A program made the position numbers and the translations under genes. Source: Taxawa tesnikishii (nom. ined.) (taxonomy: Eukaryota; Ascomycota; Dothideomycetes; Dothideales). Taken from it: a stretch of DNA of 64,000 nt. The notes beneath the pieces are model-generated. The model worked only from the letters and a program-made list of their open reading frames with translations, made no database searches and had not been told where the DNA came from. This document shows positions 45,291 to 56,208 of the stretch, piece by piece (the first letter of the stretch is position 1; each line of letters opens with the position of its first letter). Location: NCBI GenBank assembly GCA_030247885.1, contig JAPDRO010000005.1, positions 744,001-808,000 on the forward strand. The letters run 5' to 3'.

Positions 45291-47991
45291 CTCTAGACAG
45301 CAGCAAGCAAGTCATTGCATACGCCGGCCGTTCGTGCAGCGCGCAGATTGGCCGCTCGCACCCCCATACCGACGAACGCGACTAGCTGGGATTAACCATG
45401 CCTCGTGCGTGAGGGTCCACACACGAGCCATCAGACGAGACTCTACCATTCCGTATGCGTGCTAGAGTAGCACCTCCGTCGAATAAAAATGCCGCCGCCA
45501 GTTATTATGACCCACCGACACCCGCACGAACGGTGAAGGTACTCGCTACTGACTCCGCCGCCGGTTCCACACCAAAGCACAAGGTCACCGTGACCAGCAA
45601 ACTCGACAGCGCGTTCCTCCCATCCACAACATGCAGTCCATTGAATCTGCTTCTTCTTCGCGATCAACGCGCCCTGCACTCTCGCACATGCTGTATGACG
45701 ACTCCAGGCTAAGCGGTCGCGGTTGACTGACAGGATTACATTCCCACCGACCTTGGCTTGTAGTCGCCACGGGTCTCTGTCTTAGATCACACTGCAGCAG
45801 GTGAAAAGGTGTCATGCTACGGTGGGCCGCGTAGGAGTAATTACTGGCTACCACTATATCTGTCACGGCGCCTCTGCGCTGACCCAAGACACGCTTCCGC
45901 TTGCTGCCAGCCGACACCGGCCACGGACCAGGCTGTGTTCGACTCCGTTAACAATCAAGGTGTATGGACGCGGACGACAGCCCGCAGCAGCACGCGGCTG
46001 TCCGCCTGAAAAGGAAGGGCGACGGGTGATGGGTTACGATCGTATAGCTCAGTGAGCAGCAGCAGCCGAGGGTACTTGGGTACAGCGAGAGTCCCGCAAG
46101 GGTCCGTAAGGGCATTAAAGTTGCGAACGGTCCCATGCAGAGGCTCGGAACATGGAAGCCTTGGTGTCCGCTGATCAAGCCTCATCCTGTTCTCGCTCGC
46201 ACCGCGGCCGGGACCAGAACAGATCCCTTCCCTCAGCCACCAGCCAGCGCATCTGGCAAAACGAAGCAATCAGCATCAACCAATCTCCCGCCCGCGGCCA
46301 GGAGTTGTGGAAGCGGCATGCCGTAGACTGAACGCCGGTCGACGCAGGTGACTCGAAGAAAGCCACACTGGGGCCGCAATATCCGTGTTTCCAAACGTCA
46401 CCGCCAAGGAAGCGAGTGCGATTTTCCGCATGGCCATGTCCTTATCCGCTCGGGCGACGGGCTCGTCAGCTGCTCGACCTGGGCAACGGCGCTTGCCTTT
46501 GGATGGAGGAGAGTGCATGGCCTCTAATGACTCGCTAGGCATTGAGTGCTTTCAGTCTGACAGCTGCAAGACAGCAACAATCGGAGAAGCTGCCCTGACT
46601 TGGAGACATTGGAGCCATCGCGCGGTTAAGCTAACGGAGACGGCCGCCTCCAGGTGTCCGTGCTCATGCCCCAGATCTACGCCAGCGCCAGCCTTATTAC
46701 TGCTTCACTGCATCACGAGGCACATATATCCCGGACTAACTAGCCTGATTCACGGCCAGGCAATCAATGGTTTGCAGCCGTTTCGTCAGCCAGGTCGCCT
46801 CCTATTCGTCTCGTGGACCACAACCTTGCCGGGCAAGGCGGCCTCTGCTCCATCGGTTCCGTGCGCTTAGGGGTGTCAATAACCGTTTTTTGAAGCCGTG
46901 CACTGACCGGAGGCGCATGCTGCTGTGCTTTTCTTGCAAGCGTCAGGTTAGACCAGCGGCATGTTGTGTGACTATACCAGAACTACAATGCTGCGCTACT
47001 AGGATATCCCGTGTCACTATAGGAGCGTACCTACTACCGGACATATGTCGCAGCGTCCTAGTTACCGTACCGTCAGAACAGAGGGCGCTCTGGCCGACCA
47101 ATGAAAGGCCATCGATATACACACTCTCTAGCTGTCTCACCAGCGCCAGAGTCCGAAGTCAGACGCCTCTTAACTTTACATGCCTCCATGCAGCTAGTGG
47201 TGGTGGACAACCACACAGCTGTGCAGCCGGGAATACCGTCGCGCACCCGGTATAGTTGCTCCGGTCGTCGTCGTGGTCGTCGCATTCGCCCAAACACAAC
47301 CGGTGCCTGAAATCGAGCCCTCAGGGTACGCAATGTACGCAGCTACATGTATGTGTGTACTTGGCACATTCGCCTACACTGGTATGCATGCTGTGCTCCC
47401 TGCAGCCGGATCGCTGAGCATTTTCTGGATCGACTCCTGAACTAGGTGACCCTGCATGAATACGTGCTCTCGAGTATTGTCCTGTGGCAATAGTTCGGGA
47501 TGCGAGGTTGCCATGACCGCATCGCGGCTGGAATGGGCATCACGCTGCATCCCAACTGCACTGCAGACACGAGATAGGAAACTGTTGACGGCAGGTCCAT
47601 CCTTCTGCAGGCCTGCGTGGTTTTTTGCGTGTGCCTTCCTTGGCGTTGGATCTACTGCCAAAGCCGATCCGGCAGCTTCGGTCGCTCCACGTGTGATTGC
47701 GCGAACAGCGACCCTTTGCCTCAGACCTCACCCCTTCAGTTGTTTCTAGCCTTGCAGAGCATCGACCGAAACAGCTAGGGACCTACAGCAAAGATCGACA
47801 AGGCTCTTCGCACCACGAATATATCCACACTCTTGGCCGTGCGAGGAACGACTGATGCCTGACTCGTAGCCAAAGGGAATATGTAACACGGCATGAAATC
47901 ATCCCACTTCGCGTCGCGCTAATCAGCCCACTTGCCTGATGCGGTTACCTACCAAACAAGACCAAGAACCCTCAGCCTCGGTCGGCGCACC

Positions 47992-48030
47992 TGCGTCGCA
48001 TCACGTCGCGTCGCGTCGCATCGCATTGCG
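47992..48030. repeat. (GCGTC/GCATC)n pentamer repeat
   Basis: About seven imperfect pentamers, GC-rich, 470 bp before the hydrolase relic. Confidence 0.8.
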
Positions 48031-48501
48031 CTCACGCCGTGGAGTCGCAGGCTTTTGGCTTGCAGCAGAGAACGGACCATGATGTGAGAGCAACACCGAG
48101 CGCACTGAGGGATCCGACTCGGTGCAAATCGTCAATCTTTTTCCCTCTCTCACGTGGGCGTGGCAAACGCTAGACTTCACCCACCTGCGTATTTGGGGAA
48201 CGATGTGCGGAGCCCGGCCGCCCGACGTCGGTCATGGCAGTGCAATCATCTTTGTGCTGTTGATGAGCAGACGAGCATCCGTTCCTTCTCCCCGGCACGG
48301 GGTTCCCCAAAGCAGGTCCCTCGACTTATTTGGCAGGTCTTCCGGGCTGTACACTGTTGGGTGGAGTCAAATTATCCGACTCGTCCACGGTAGGAAAAAT
48401 GAACGCTTATACGTCTGTAGGTTCGTATTGTGACTGTTGTACACCGCTAAGTACCAGCCATTGATATTGTCGTTATCTCTTCTCTTACCCAACCCACCAA
48501 G

Positions 48502-49344
48502 ATGACGTATTTTCGAAGTCGAACGTGCAAGTCTGTACTACGAAACCAGGGGTCAAGGACCGCTTTTCCAGCTCGTCCCAGGCACGAATGGCGACACGTA
48601 AATCTTCCAAGGCAGTGTGGATACTCTGGCCGATAACTCCACCGTGGTGGCCTACGACAGGCGCGGCTTTTCTCACAGTCACCTCAACGGAGCGCAGGAT
48701 TACGCGCAACGCCTGGCACAGGCTGGCGACGATGCTGGCAGTTTGATGCGCCGTCCCACCAAAACCCCAGCTTTGGTCTTTGGGACTAGCTCTGGAGCCA
48801 TTGTTGCACAGGAACCTTTTGCAATTGCCGTCCAGACGTGGTCCACACGTTGATATCCCTCGAGCCGCCGTTGGCCAAGGCGCTTCCAGATAGCAGGGCG
48901 AGCAGGAAACGGCTGGCTGGATTCCAGCGACTGTACAACATGTAACCGCGAATCTGGGGTGGCTTCTCCGACCGAGTCGTTCTCCAAAGTCGTTGGGAGC
49001 GCCCCAGGACGAGTCTGCGGTCCGAGCAGGTGTGGATCCGAGGAGGGGCCCATTTGTCTTCTGGAATATCCAGTATTGGTTCGAGCGCGAGCTGCTCGTC
49101 TACCCTTGCATTGGTGTCGCTGTGGAAGAACTCCAAGAGCGCACATCTAAAACTTGGCCTTGCGGCTGCGGAGGGCTGCGTTGGCCTTGGAGCCTATACT
49201 CCTGCAAAGGCACTGTCGGACGAGCTGGACGTGGATTTGCTGCTCCCACCTGGAGGTCATCTCGGTTATGTCACCCAGCCACGACCGTTTGCTCTCAAGT
49301 TGAACGATGCTTTGGAGAAAAAGGCTCGGCTCATAGACAAATAG
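48502..49344 (+). pseudogene. Decayed alpha/beta-hydrolase gene
   Basis: Pieces of one alpha/beta-hydrolase appear in order but in different frames. They are ASLYYETRGQGPLFQLVPGTNGD; IFQGSVDTLADNSTVVAYDRRGFSHS; the nucleophile elbow GTSSGAIVAQE (G-x-S-x-G); PDVVHTLISLEPP; FVFWNIQYWFERELL; and GLGAYTPAKALSDELDVDLLLPPGGHLGYV with the likely catalytic His, ending ARLIDK. There is one in-frame TAA after NGDT. About five or six frame changes occur, all of which look like one-base insertions relative to an intact gene. The mixture of a stop and many shifts in 840 bp, and its place at the edge of a gene desert, favour a real pseudogene over simple sequencing error. A working copy elsewhere in the genome is possible. 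Confidence 0.75.
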
Positions 49345-49574
49345 CATCTCGACTCATGAATTGTCCACAAGCCAACGATTACCTCGCAGAGGCTGTGAAG
49401 TACCTATAAAACTAGTCCGCAAAAGCCACCCACCTTGTACTGGGTCACGAGATTTGCAATTGCCGTTATACCTTGGGATCGCAGGGGTATCTCATGTGAA
49501 GAAACAGTTACGCAACGGCCCTTCAGCACCAATACTGCGCCGCATCGTTCAAGCAGAGACACTCGGCCATCGTC

Positions 49575-51817
49575 TCACATCCCCGCCTGCAAATCCCACT
49601 CCGGTCTTCCATATCTCCATTCGTCGAACCCATCACTCCCCGGCATCTCCCTCCCATCCGCCAGCCTCAGCCTAGGGAACCGATCTTCGACCCATTTATA
49701 CGCTCCTCCTTCCTCGCTGGCCGCACCATGATTGACCGGGTCGTTGAAAGGTGAAGACCTCAAGGGCGGATTGCGCGTGAATCCTTCTGCCGAAGTAGGT
49801 AAGCCAAGGAACCATCTGCCCCAGTCGGACGCTTGGGTCGTGATATTGGCAAAAACCCACGCTGTTGCTGCTCCTGCTGATCGTTGGCATTGCCTTGAAG
49901 GGTCGACGACGCCACGTCCTCGGTGAGGTTGTCGACCGGGTCATCGTGTATGATACAGCTGTCGTGGATCCTCTGCGCAGCCTCGTCATTCACGAGCACC
50001 AAGGCCCCGCTATGCCATCCCGCAGCCGTGACGCTGAGCGCAAAGAACGCACCCAAATCATCCTCGCCGCTCTTCTCGCCGCCTCCGAACCGCTCCTCCC
50101 ATGCGCGCCCTTCCTGCTCAATCCACTCACTCACCTCGCCCTGCACGGCCGTATCAGCACACATGCGCATTCTTTCTCTCGCCTCCTCGGGGTCTTTGCC
50201 GCCTGATGTCACGAACGTAATCCAGTTCCTTTTTTCTTTCTCGAACCAGACTTGGCGGCCCGTAGTATATGCGTGCGGCACTAGTCGTCCGTCACCGCCA
50301 ACGCCCTGGTAGCGGATGCCACGCAGACGGCCTTCAGGATCGCCATGCCCGCCGAGGCCAAGAGCACCGCAGCCCTGTGGTTCTGTGCCGTATGATGTGA
50401 TGTGTCCGGATGCATGCAGTGCATGGAAGTGGTAGTCGCCGAAGGCGATAGAGATGACCTGAGTGTTCTGAAGGGCTGGAATACGGCGCAGGGAAGGCGG
50501 GTTAGGAATGGCGGAGCAAAACGCTTCTAGATGGTCTTGATCGCCAGTCAACACGGCTCCATCGCGCGTGAATATGGCGAACGATCGGAAGGAACCTTGT
50601 ACGTCCGTGGCGAAGGGCGCTTCTCCGTTGGCCGATGGCTGGGTCGCCGACAGGGTAATCTCGAAGATGTCTGAAATAGGTTGCTGCCGATCGTCCCAGG
50701 TGATCTTTGCTGCAAAGATCTTGCCAGTGTGTGTACTGAAGACCACGAAATGCTCCAAGCAAATGAAGTTTAGGACCTCTCCAGTTCCCGTGTCTGCTGC
50801 AGCATCCCTGGTCTTCACCCGAACGCTGTTAGATTCCCGTTCATGACCCGAATGAGGCACTGTTGCAGTCTCTAAAACCAATGCGGCGTCTTCGATCTCC
50901 GTCTCATCGTGTGAGCGTGACAGCGGATCCCACAACACAATTCCGGTCCCGGCGACCAAGGCTGCACTCTTGTTCCATCCTGCTACCACTTTCTTAACCG
51001 CACCGGCCTTTGTCGACCTGGCGCTCTCTTTCAAGTCCACAGTAAGGAATTTGACATGGAGAGCAGCGTGTTCTATGTTGTTCCATGACCAGATTCTGCC
51101 ACTGTCCGATAATGCAAGAACATGTGAACGGCCAGCTGAGAATTGTCTTACGGCAGTAACTGGATCGTAACGGTCTGAAGGATTCGGGAAGCCTGGCGGA
51201 TAGCGCAATCCCTGGGGCTTGATAATTGCCGTTTGCATGTATGGTGGCTGCCTTTGGTTGAATTGTAAGCCATCTAGGACACCAACACTGTAGAGGACGC
51301 CCTTAGACGTGAGAAGATTGGTAGACCATCCACTACACCCATTTCAGCCAAGTTCAGGAACAACGAGTGTATAATGTGCTGTTACTGACCCACACTGCAT
51401 GTCTGCAATGATGCCCAGATCTTGTACTTCTTCCATCTCAGTCGGCCAGGACACATGTCTTCCTCTCATCGCTACCCTCCTGCGCATATGCGGGGGCATT
51501 CGTCCAAGGGCAGCGGGAGACTGGTAACTATGGCCCAGGCACGCCTTCTCATTATTGCCCCATGTATAGACCCTACTCTGGGTCAACAACCGCTTGTACA
51601 GCCTCTGCCATCTCTTGCCATCGTTCTCTACCACCGGCTGGTTCGGGACGCGGAAAGTCGAGCGAGTGGTTGAGCTCCAGTAGCTGGAGTCTTGAGCGAA
51701 GTCCGGGTTGTGGAGAGCCTTGCATGTAGCAGTAAGGGCAGTGAAACTGGGTACGTCGAGGTAGGGTACTATGAGCAGCAGGATGTCTAGCGGAAGGTCG
51801 ACAAGTGTCGTCGACAT
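49575..51817 (-). CDS. F-box / RCC1-repeat protein (SAF1-like SCF substrate adaptor), one apparent frameshift
   Basis: Exon 1 is 51817..51390, the intron 51389..51333 (57 nt, GTCAGT..GTGTAG), and exon 2 51332..49575. With one restored base the CDS is 728 codons plus stop. MSTTLVDLPLDILLLIVPYLDVPSFTALTATCKALH is an F-box at the very N terminus. RCC1-type blades follow: SRVYTWGNNEKACLGH, CGGWSTNLLTSKGVLYSVG, FSAGRSHVLALSDSGRIWSWN and IAFGDYHFHALHASGHITSYG. F-box plus RCC1 is the SAF1 (SCF-associated factor) arrangement, so it probably recruits a substrate to an SCF ubiquitin ligase (inference). The frame slips around the T run opposite 49851..49855, after a Gln-rich stretch (NDQQEQQQ). Downstream the family continues as ANITTQASDWGRWFLGL to WDLQAGM. 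Confidence 0.85.
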
Positions 51818-52316
51818 GATCTTGGCCGTTTTGGGTTCGGCTCGCGGTAGCTGTTGCACAAGGCAGGCGTTGACCAGAAAGAAAGGCTTGGTTTCAGCGG
51901 TATTGATGTTGAAGCTATCCAGCAAATAGTGTTTCGGCACGACTAGGGCACGTTAGGCGTTAGGTATGCAGTCGCAAGCCTGGTGTATCTCGTCCTGGGC
52001 GGTTGTTTACAGTGGAATGCCTCAGGCTGCAACAACAGTTGATGGGACGGACGTCATGTTGCATGTGACACGGCAGCAGTGGTTATTTCATTCCTCAATT
52101 TACTCATATACACGATTAGGTTGAATTAGGGGACCGACCAAGGTAGTCACGGCAATGGCACAAAGAAGCAGGTAAAATGTAGATTGTCTGCTTGCATATT
52201 GGGGATTCGTTAAGTCATCAAGTCGTTATTCGTCGCACATGAGCACTCCCTCTTCTCCCTTCACCGACTGAAGAGCAACTGCTGGAGTAGCAGCCATTCC
52301 GAGAGGGCGAGGACCA
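51818..52316. other. Intergenic 0.5 kb
   Basis: No supported gene. Confidence 0.5.
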
Positions 52317-53045
52317 TCACCTGACCTTTGTTGGGGTAGCAGCGTTCCGCTTCACCTTCTTCATGAGAAGGAGCGGTATAACTTGGTCCTTCTTTGTCGG
52401 CTTTATTGATTTGCGGCAGGCGGGACAGCTTCCCACGCCTCGCTCAGACGCTCGCTGGCTCGCGAGGAGCGCTTGGTGAAGACACTCGTTGCAGAAGACG
52501 TGTCCTGTCTTGAAATCAGCATATTGCAGATACCAGCAGACAATGGAGAAACCCTTACCGCAATGCGTGACCGTCATATCAGTGAAGTTGTCCATGCAAA
52601 TCATGCAGTTGAGCTGTCCTAAGCGGGAGGGCTTCTGTTCGTCATGCTGGTCGGTTGCTCGAGCTTTCTTGCTGGCACTGACGGAGGCGCTGGACGACAG
52701 GCGGCGTTTCCGGCTGGATTCCGGACTTGCGGCAGTTTGTGCTGCTGTCATTGTTGGCAAGGTACGAGGCGTTGACTTTTCGACGGGGTCGTAGTGATTA
52801 TAGGTAAATGTGGTATTAACCAGTGGTGGTTGGTGAAAGATAGACAAGGAGAAGGCTTGGTCCTGAACAAAATCGTAGTGGTTTTGTGGCACCTGCTGCG
52901 GCGCCCAGTGGTTTGTCGGAATCGAGGTGGGTCTGCCAAATAGTGGTGATGACCCGCGCTGTAGAAGGAGTGGGTGATGTGCGCTCTGTGGTGTGAAAGT
53001 GAAGGCTGATGGTGGAAAGAAGTCGTTGTTCTCGTCGGTATCCAT
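52317..53045 (-). CDS. RING-type E3 ubiquitin ligase, SLX8-like
   Basis: Exon 1 is 53045..52559, the intron 52558..52505 (54 nt, GTAAGG..AGACAG), and exon 2 52504..52317, giving 224 residues. The first 100 residues are polar and Pro/Gln/His-rich, followed by a basic nuclear-localisation-like stretch (SRKRRLSSSASVSASKKAR). The C3HC4 RING is CMICMDNF..VTHC, spliced to GHVFCNECLHQALL, and then SCPACRKSIKP. This short nuclear protein with a C-terminal RING resembles SLX8/RNF4-type SUMO-targeted ligases, but no clear SUMO-interaction motif is asserted. The intron is in frame and stop-free, so its retention would insert 18 residues into the RING. A GTCAGG at the stop could hint at a further 3' exon. 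Confidence 0.8.
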   Translation of the reverse strand: MDTDENNDFFPPSAFTFTPQSAHHPLLLQRGSSPLFGRPTSIPTNHWAPQQVPQNHYDFVQDQAFSLSIFHQPPLVNTTFTYNHYDPVEKSTPRTLPTMTAAQTAASPESSRKRRLSSSASVSASKKARATDQHDEQKPSRLGQLNCMICMDNFTDMTVTHCGKGFSIVCWYLQYADFKTGHVFCNECLHQALLASQRASERGVGSCPACRKSIKPTKKDQVIPLLLMKKVKRNAATPTKVR

Positions 53046-53520
53046 GGTGGCAAAAACGAAGCGCGACGAAGGGAACCGACCGCTGCTGACAATGCGTACT
53101 ATCTACTGCAAACACATGTGGCGTAAAACTTTGTACAATGAACGTCGCGTGACTATTGGATAGCGATCCGCATCGAGTACAGGAAGGGAAGAAACTCCAG
53201 AGCGTATTCTGATTGATGGTCAGACGTGAGGTGGGATCTCTCACAGTGGGGCCGAAGGGTTCACCAAAGCTGCTGCAGGCCAAGGTTTCGAGTGAAAGGT
53301 CGCGCGAGGCGAGGAACATCAGAAAGCGCCAGCAAGACCATCGCATAAGCTCACAGACATATGCATAGCTATGTTGGTCAACCGCTCCATCTGCACCGTG
53401 ACGAAGGGTGTTTTGACATGACCATGGCCAGAAACTCAACAGCACCCCTTTCGACAAGATATTCATTGCACCGCCTGGCTAGGTCCTAACCCCTGCTTGA
53501 CAAGAAGCCGAGCCAGTCAA
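53046..53520. other. Intergenic 0.5 kb
   Basis: No supported gene. Confidence 0.5.
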
Positions 53521-56043
53521 TCAACTCAACCCAAGTCCAACCGGTTCTCTCTGCTTCTCCCTTTGCCCGTCTGCTTGAAGCCTCCTACTACCTTCTCTCC
53601 TCTCCCTTGGCCGGGCCTCCTGCACCATTTCTTCCTGCCTCTCCTCAAACAGGCCGCTCGCGACCAAGCCGCCGAAGTCCACGCCAACCTCTTGTAACAC
53701 CTCACTCTGGCTCCGCACAACACCCGCGCACTCGTCCCACAGCGGGCTTCCCTGTTCTACACTGCTCATCTGCCTCTCCAAGCTCTCGTTGAACTCATCT
53801 ACGCGTTCTTTGGCCCACTTCACGACAGCAGACGAAGACGCGGCGGGGAATGAAGATGTGAACGTGCGAATCGTGTGCAGGATGATGGTGAATGTGACAT
53901 AGGAGAGCGCAAGTAGGTGCGGTGGAAGTGAACCTGTAAACGGAAGCTGGCGGACTCGTTTTCGCAACGTCTCTCTCCTAGCTTCGAGATAGCTCACCCG
54001 CGCCATCTCCTCGTACCCTAGCCTGACAAGCCAGCCGACGGACTCTTTCGTTCGGTCAAGCCCTTGGCTGCCTTCGCCCAGTCGCCGTCCCAAGGTAACG
54101 GCCAGCTTGCTAGCCCGATCATTCAGTTTGGCGAGCACAACTTCCTGCGCAACAGCATTTCCTTTAATGCCTTTTGCCAGCTTGCGTAATTTTTCCGTTC
54201 GCGACACGGCTTCTTCAAAGTGTTGAAGCGCAATACCAATGTCCAGAGCATCAATCTGGCTCTCGACCCAGCGCAGACTCTGCTGTCGCCCGTCGACATC
54301 GATGAGCGTCGAGCTGCGGTTCGGAATGCCGGCATCGTTGACGTTTCCTGCGCCCTCAACGCCTCCCGAACCAGCCTGGAGCAACTTGGGATCACGCCCG
54401 GTAAGAAAGGCTAACTCATCCAATGCGCGCTCACGCTCGCCGTTTTGTGCAGCCTGGTTCTTGCGTAGGTCCTCAACGGCTTTGCGGAGGGCCACCAGCA
54501 GCGCCGCTTTCTCATTGCTGGAATCTGCAGACGATGATGTCGTAGCAAACGTCCATGACTCGGTGCCTACACGGACATTGATACCGTTAGCGATGTTGTC
54601 CCTTCCACCATCACGGTGGCCGAGTGCTGAACCGGAGCGGGAAGAAATATCCGTCATCTGAACGTCGTTGAGTGGCCAGCAACGTTCAGCGACAAGCTGC
54701 GTCTGTGCTGGAGCTTGGTAAATAGACTGGCGTTTTGCGTTCGGGCTGTTTCCCATAGCGGGCAATTCCATGCGTTTCTTCTCGCTTGCTACCAGGAAGT
54801 GGTCATTCAGCAGAATGAGATGTACACGTCGACGAGGCTTCCATGTCGCAGCATTCAGTTCGACCCATCGGCTTGATTCATGGACAATATGGCGGCCTGG
54901 AATGGCTGGAAGAAACTTTTGTGAGCCTTCGACGCGCTTCCAGAGGGTCTGCAGATGGGTAGACCACAGCGCCTCGAGGTTCGCAACGCTGGTACGGTTG
55001 CGACGCTTCTGATCTACAGAGTTGGAGGTGGACTCGGAACCACCGGCAGAAGTTGCATGGCTCAATGCTCCTGTGAGTTCAGACATGAGCGTACGTAACG
55101 TCCGCATTTCTGTCTTTAATTTGTCGGCTTCCTTAGAGATCTTGATGAATTGAGTCCTGTTCTGGTAGACGTTATGCTGGAGGTCGGTCGAGGTGTGGTT
55201 TTGAGCTTCTGCAGCTCTGTCTGATAATTGTAGATGTCGTTCTCCGTTGCATCGGCCAGCAAGTGGGCGACATCTAGCTACTGTGTTAGCGTAAAGTGCA
55301 TCAGAAATGACGAGGCAGTGAGTGGCGAGGGGGCACAGCCAGTCAATCCCATCTAATACAATGAAGTCGAATAAGGAGCAATCACACGTACATTGCTCGG
55401 GTTGCAGGTTTGAATCTCTCAATGCCTTGACATCCACCTTAACCTTTTGTCCCCCTCTATCTGGTGACCTCCCTTGACCATCTCTTGAGGGCGACCGTGA
55501 GGACGAGATACCGAGGCCGTACTGTCCTGGAATCTGCGGTACTGAAGGGACAGGTGGAGCTAAGCCGGCCTCGGAAGGCAGGTTTACAAAGCGCGTCGAG
55601 TACCTTCGCTTCACCAGATCCGCAGTCCTGTCAGGACCTCCCATAGAAGGTCTGCCACGGACAGAGGCCTGAGTTTCGCTGCTCTTTCTTGATGCGCCAT
55701 CGTTCCACTGCGGAGGTTGTAGACCTGGTACGGAGGGTACGGAGGGTACGGTGGGTGCGGAGGTGTTGCTCTCCTGAGGAATTATTTGCTTGGGAGCGCT
55801 GATCTTTGGGCGCGTCGACTTCTTCTTTCGCAGGAAATCCCCTTGCTCTTCCCCTCCTCCGACATATCGTACGGGGCGACGAAGGTGTTGTGAGCGATGG
55901 AGTGGATATACTCGTCGCGTTACGGGGACTCTACCGGCAGTCTGGAGAAGGGACGGGACCTCGGGAGCTTGGAGCCTTTTGGAGCTTGACTTTACTCCAG
56001 CAGGGCAGGCGTCATCCGAGAAACAGCCAGGCCTTAGCGCCAT
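53521..56043 (-). CDS. EXO84: Exocyst complex subunit EXO84, one apparent frameshift
   Basis: This is the vesicle-tethering subunit acting at sites of polarised secretion. Exon 1 is 56043..55392, the intron 55391..55274 (118 nt, GTACGT..GCTAG), and exon 2 55273..53521. With one restored base the CDS is 801 codons plus stop. The family start region is FLRKKKSTRPKISAPKQI. Splicing joins LRDSNLQPEQ to YVAHLLADATENDIYNYQTEL. The coiled region is NRTQFIKISKEADKLKTEMRTLRTLMSEL. A PH-like domain follows (WVELNAATWKPRRRVHLILLNDHFLVASEK), then the long helical C-terminal domain. The frame slips at the T run 55199..55202 (AAAA on the coding strand). The first 70 residues before the conserved part are unusual and the true start may lie downstream or in another exon. 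The gene is divergent from TOM20 with only 165 bp between starts. Confidence 0.9.
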   Translation of the reverse strand: MALRPGCFSDDACPAGVKSSSKRLQAPEVPSLLQTAGRVPVTRRVYPLHRSQHLRRPVRYVGGGEEQGDFLRKKKSTRPKISAPKQIIPQESNTSAPTVPSVPSVPGLQPPQWNDGASRKSSETQASVRGRPSMGGPDRTADLVKRRYSTRFVNLPSEAGLAPPVPSVPQIPGQYGLGISSSRSPSRDGQGRSPDRGGQKVKVDVKALRDSNLQPEQCTCDCSLFDFIVLDGIDWLCPLATHCLVISDALYANTVARCRPLAGRCNGERHLQLSDRAAEAQNHTSTDLQHNVYQNRTQFIKISKEADKLKTEMRTLRTLMSELTGALSHATSAGGSESTSNSVDQKRRNRTSVANLEALWSTHLQTLWKRVEGSQKFLPAIPGRHIVHESSRWVELNAATWKPRRRVHLILLNDHFLVASEKKRMELPAMGNSPNAKRQSIYQAPAQTQLVAERCWPLNDVQMTDISSRSGSALGHRDGGRDNIANGINVRVGTESWTFATTSSSADSSNEKAALLVALRKAVEDLRKNQAAQNGERERALDELAFLTGRDPKLLQAGSGGVEGAGNVNDAGIPNRSSTLIDVDGRQQSLRWVESQIDALDIGIALQHFEEAVSRTEKLRKLAKGIKGNAVAQEVVLAKLNDRASKLAVTLGRRLGEGSQGLDRTKESVGWLVRLGYEEMARVSYLEARRETLRKRVRQLPFTGSLPPHLLALSYVTFTIILHTIRTFTSSFPAASSSAVVKWAKERVDEFNESLERQMSSVEQGSPLWDECAGVVRSQSEVLQEVGVDFGGLVASGLFEERQEEMVQEARPRERREGSRRLQADGQREKQREPVGLGLS

Positions 56044-56208
56044 TCCGGATTGGAACGGTACGGGAAAAGTTGTAGCAGCAGCAGCGCTCCATCGTCACGA
56101 CCACAAGACCGCATCCATCACACCTCTCTTCCATCTACTACCGCATTTAATCGAACCGGCTCTCGAACCGCAAGTGCTTAATATCGTCGTCGTACTTCAG
56201 CTATCATA

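Larger units (their letters stand above)
44080..48501. other. Gene-poor region, 4.4 kb
   Basis: No convincing gene on either strand. The longest frames (44325..44708 and 46385..46870, both +) have no recognisable family and no codon pattern I can defend. It contains a GAGGCA repeat (45265..45290) and a GCGTC/GCATC repeat (47992..48030). It may be the long promoter/leader of the C2H2 regulator plus decayed sequence next to the hydrolase relic. Base composition looks ordinary, with no sign of AT-rich RIP. Confidence 0.55.

Noticed and set aside
46385-46870. 161-codon plus frame in the gene desert
   Set aside because: Low-complexity, Cys/Ser-rich in parts, no recognisable domain; likely chance.
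44080-48501. RIP-mutated AT-rich block
   Set aside because: Base composition is similar to the surroundings and there is no excess of TA with loss of CA/TG that I can see by eye.
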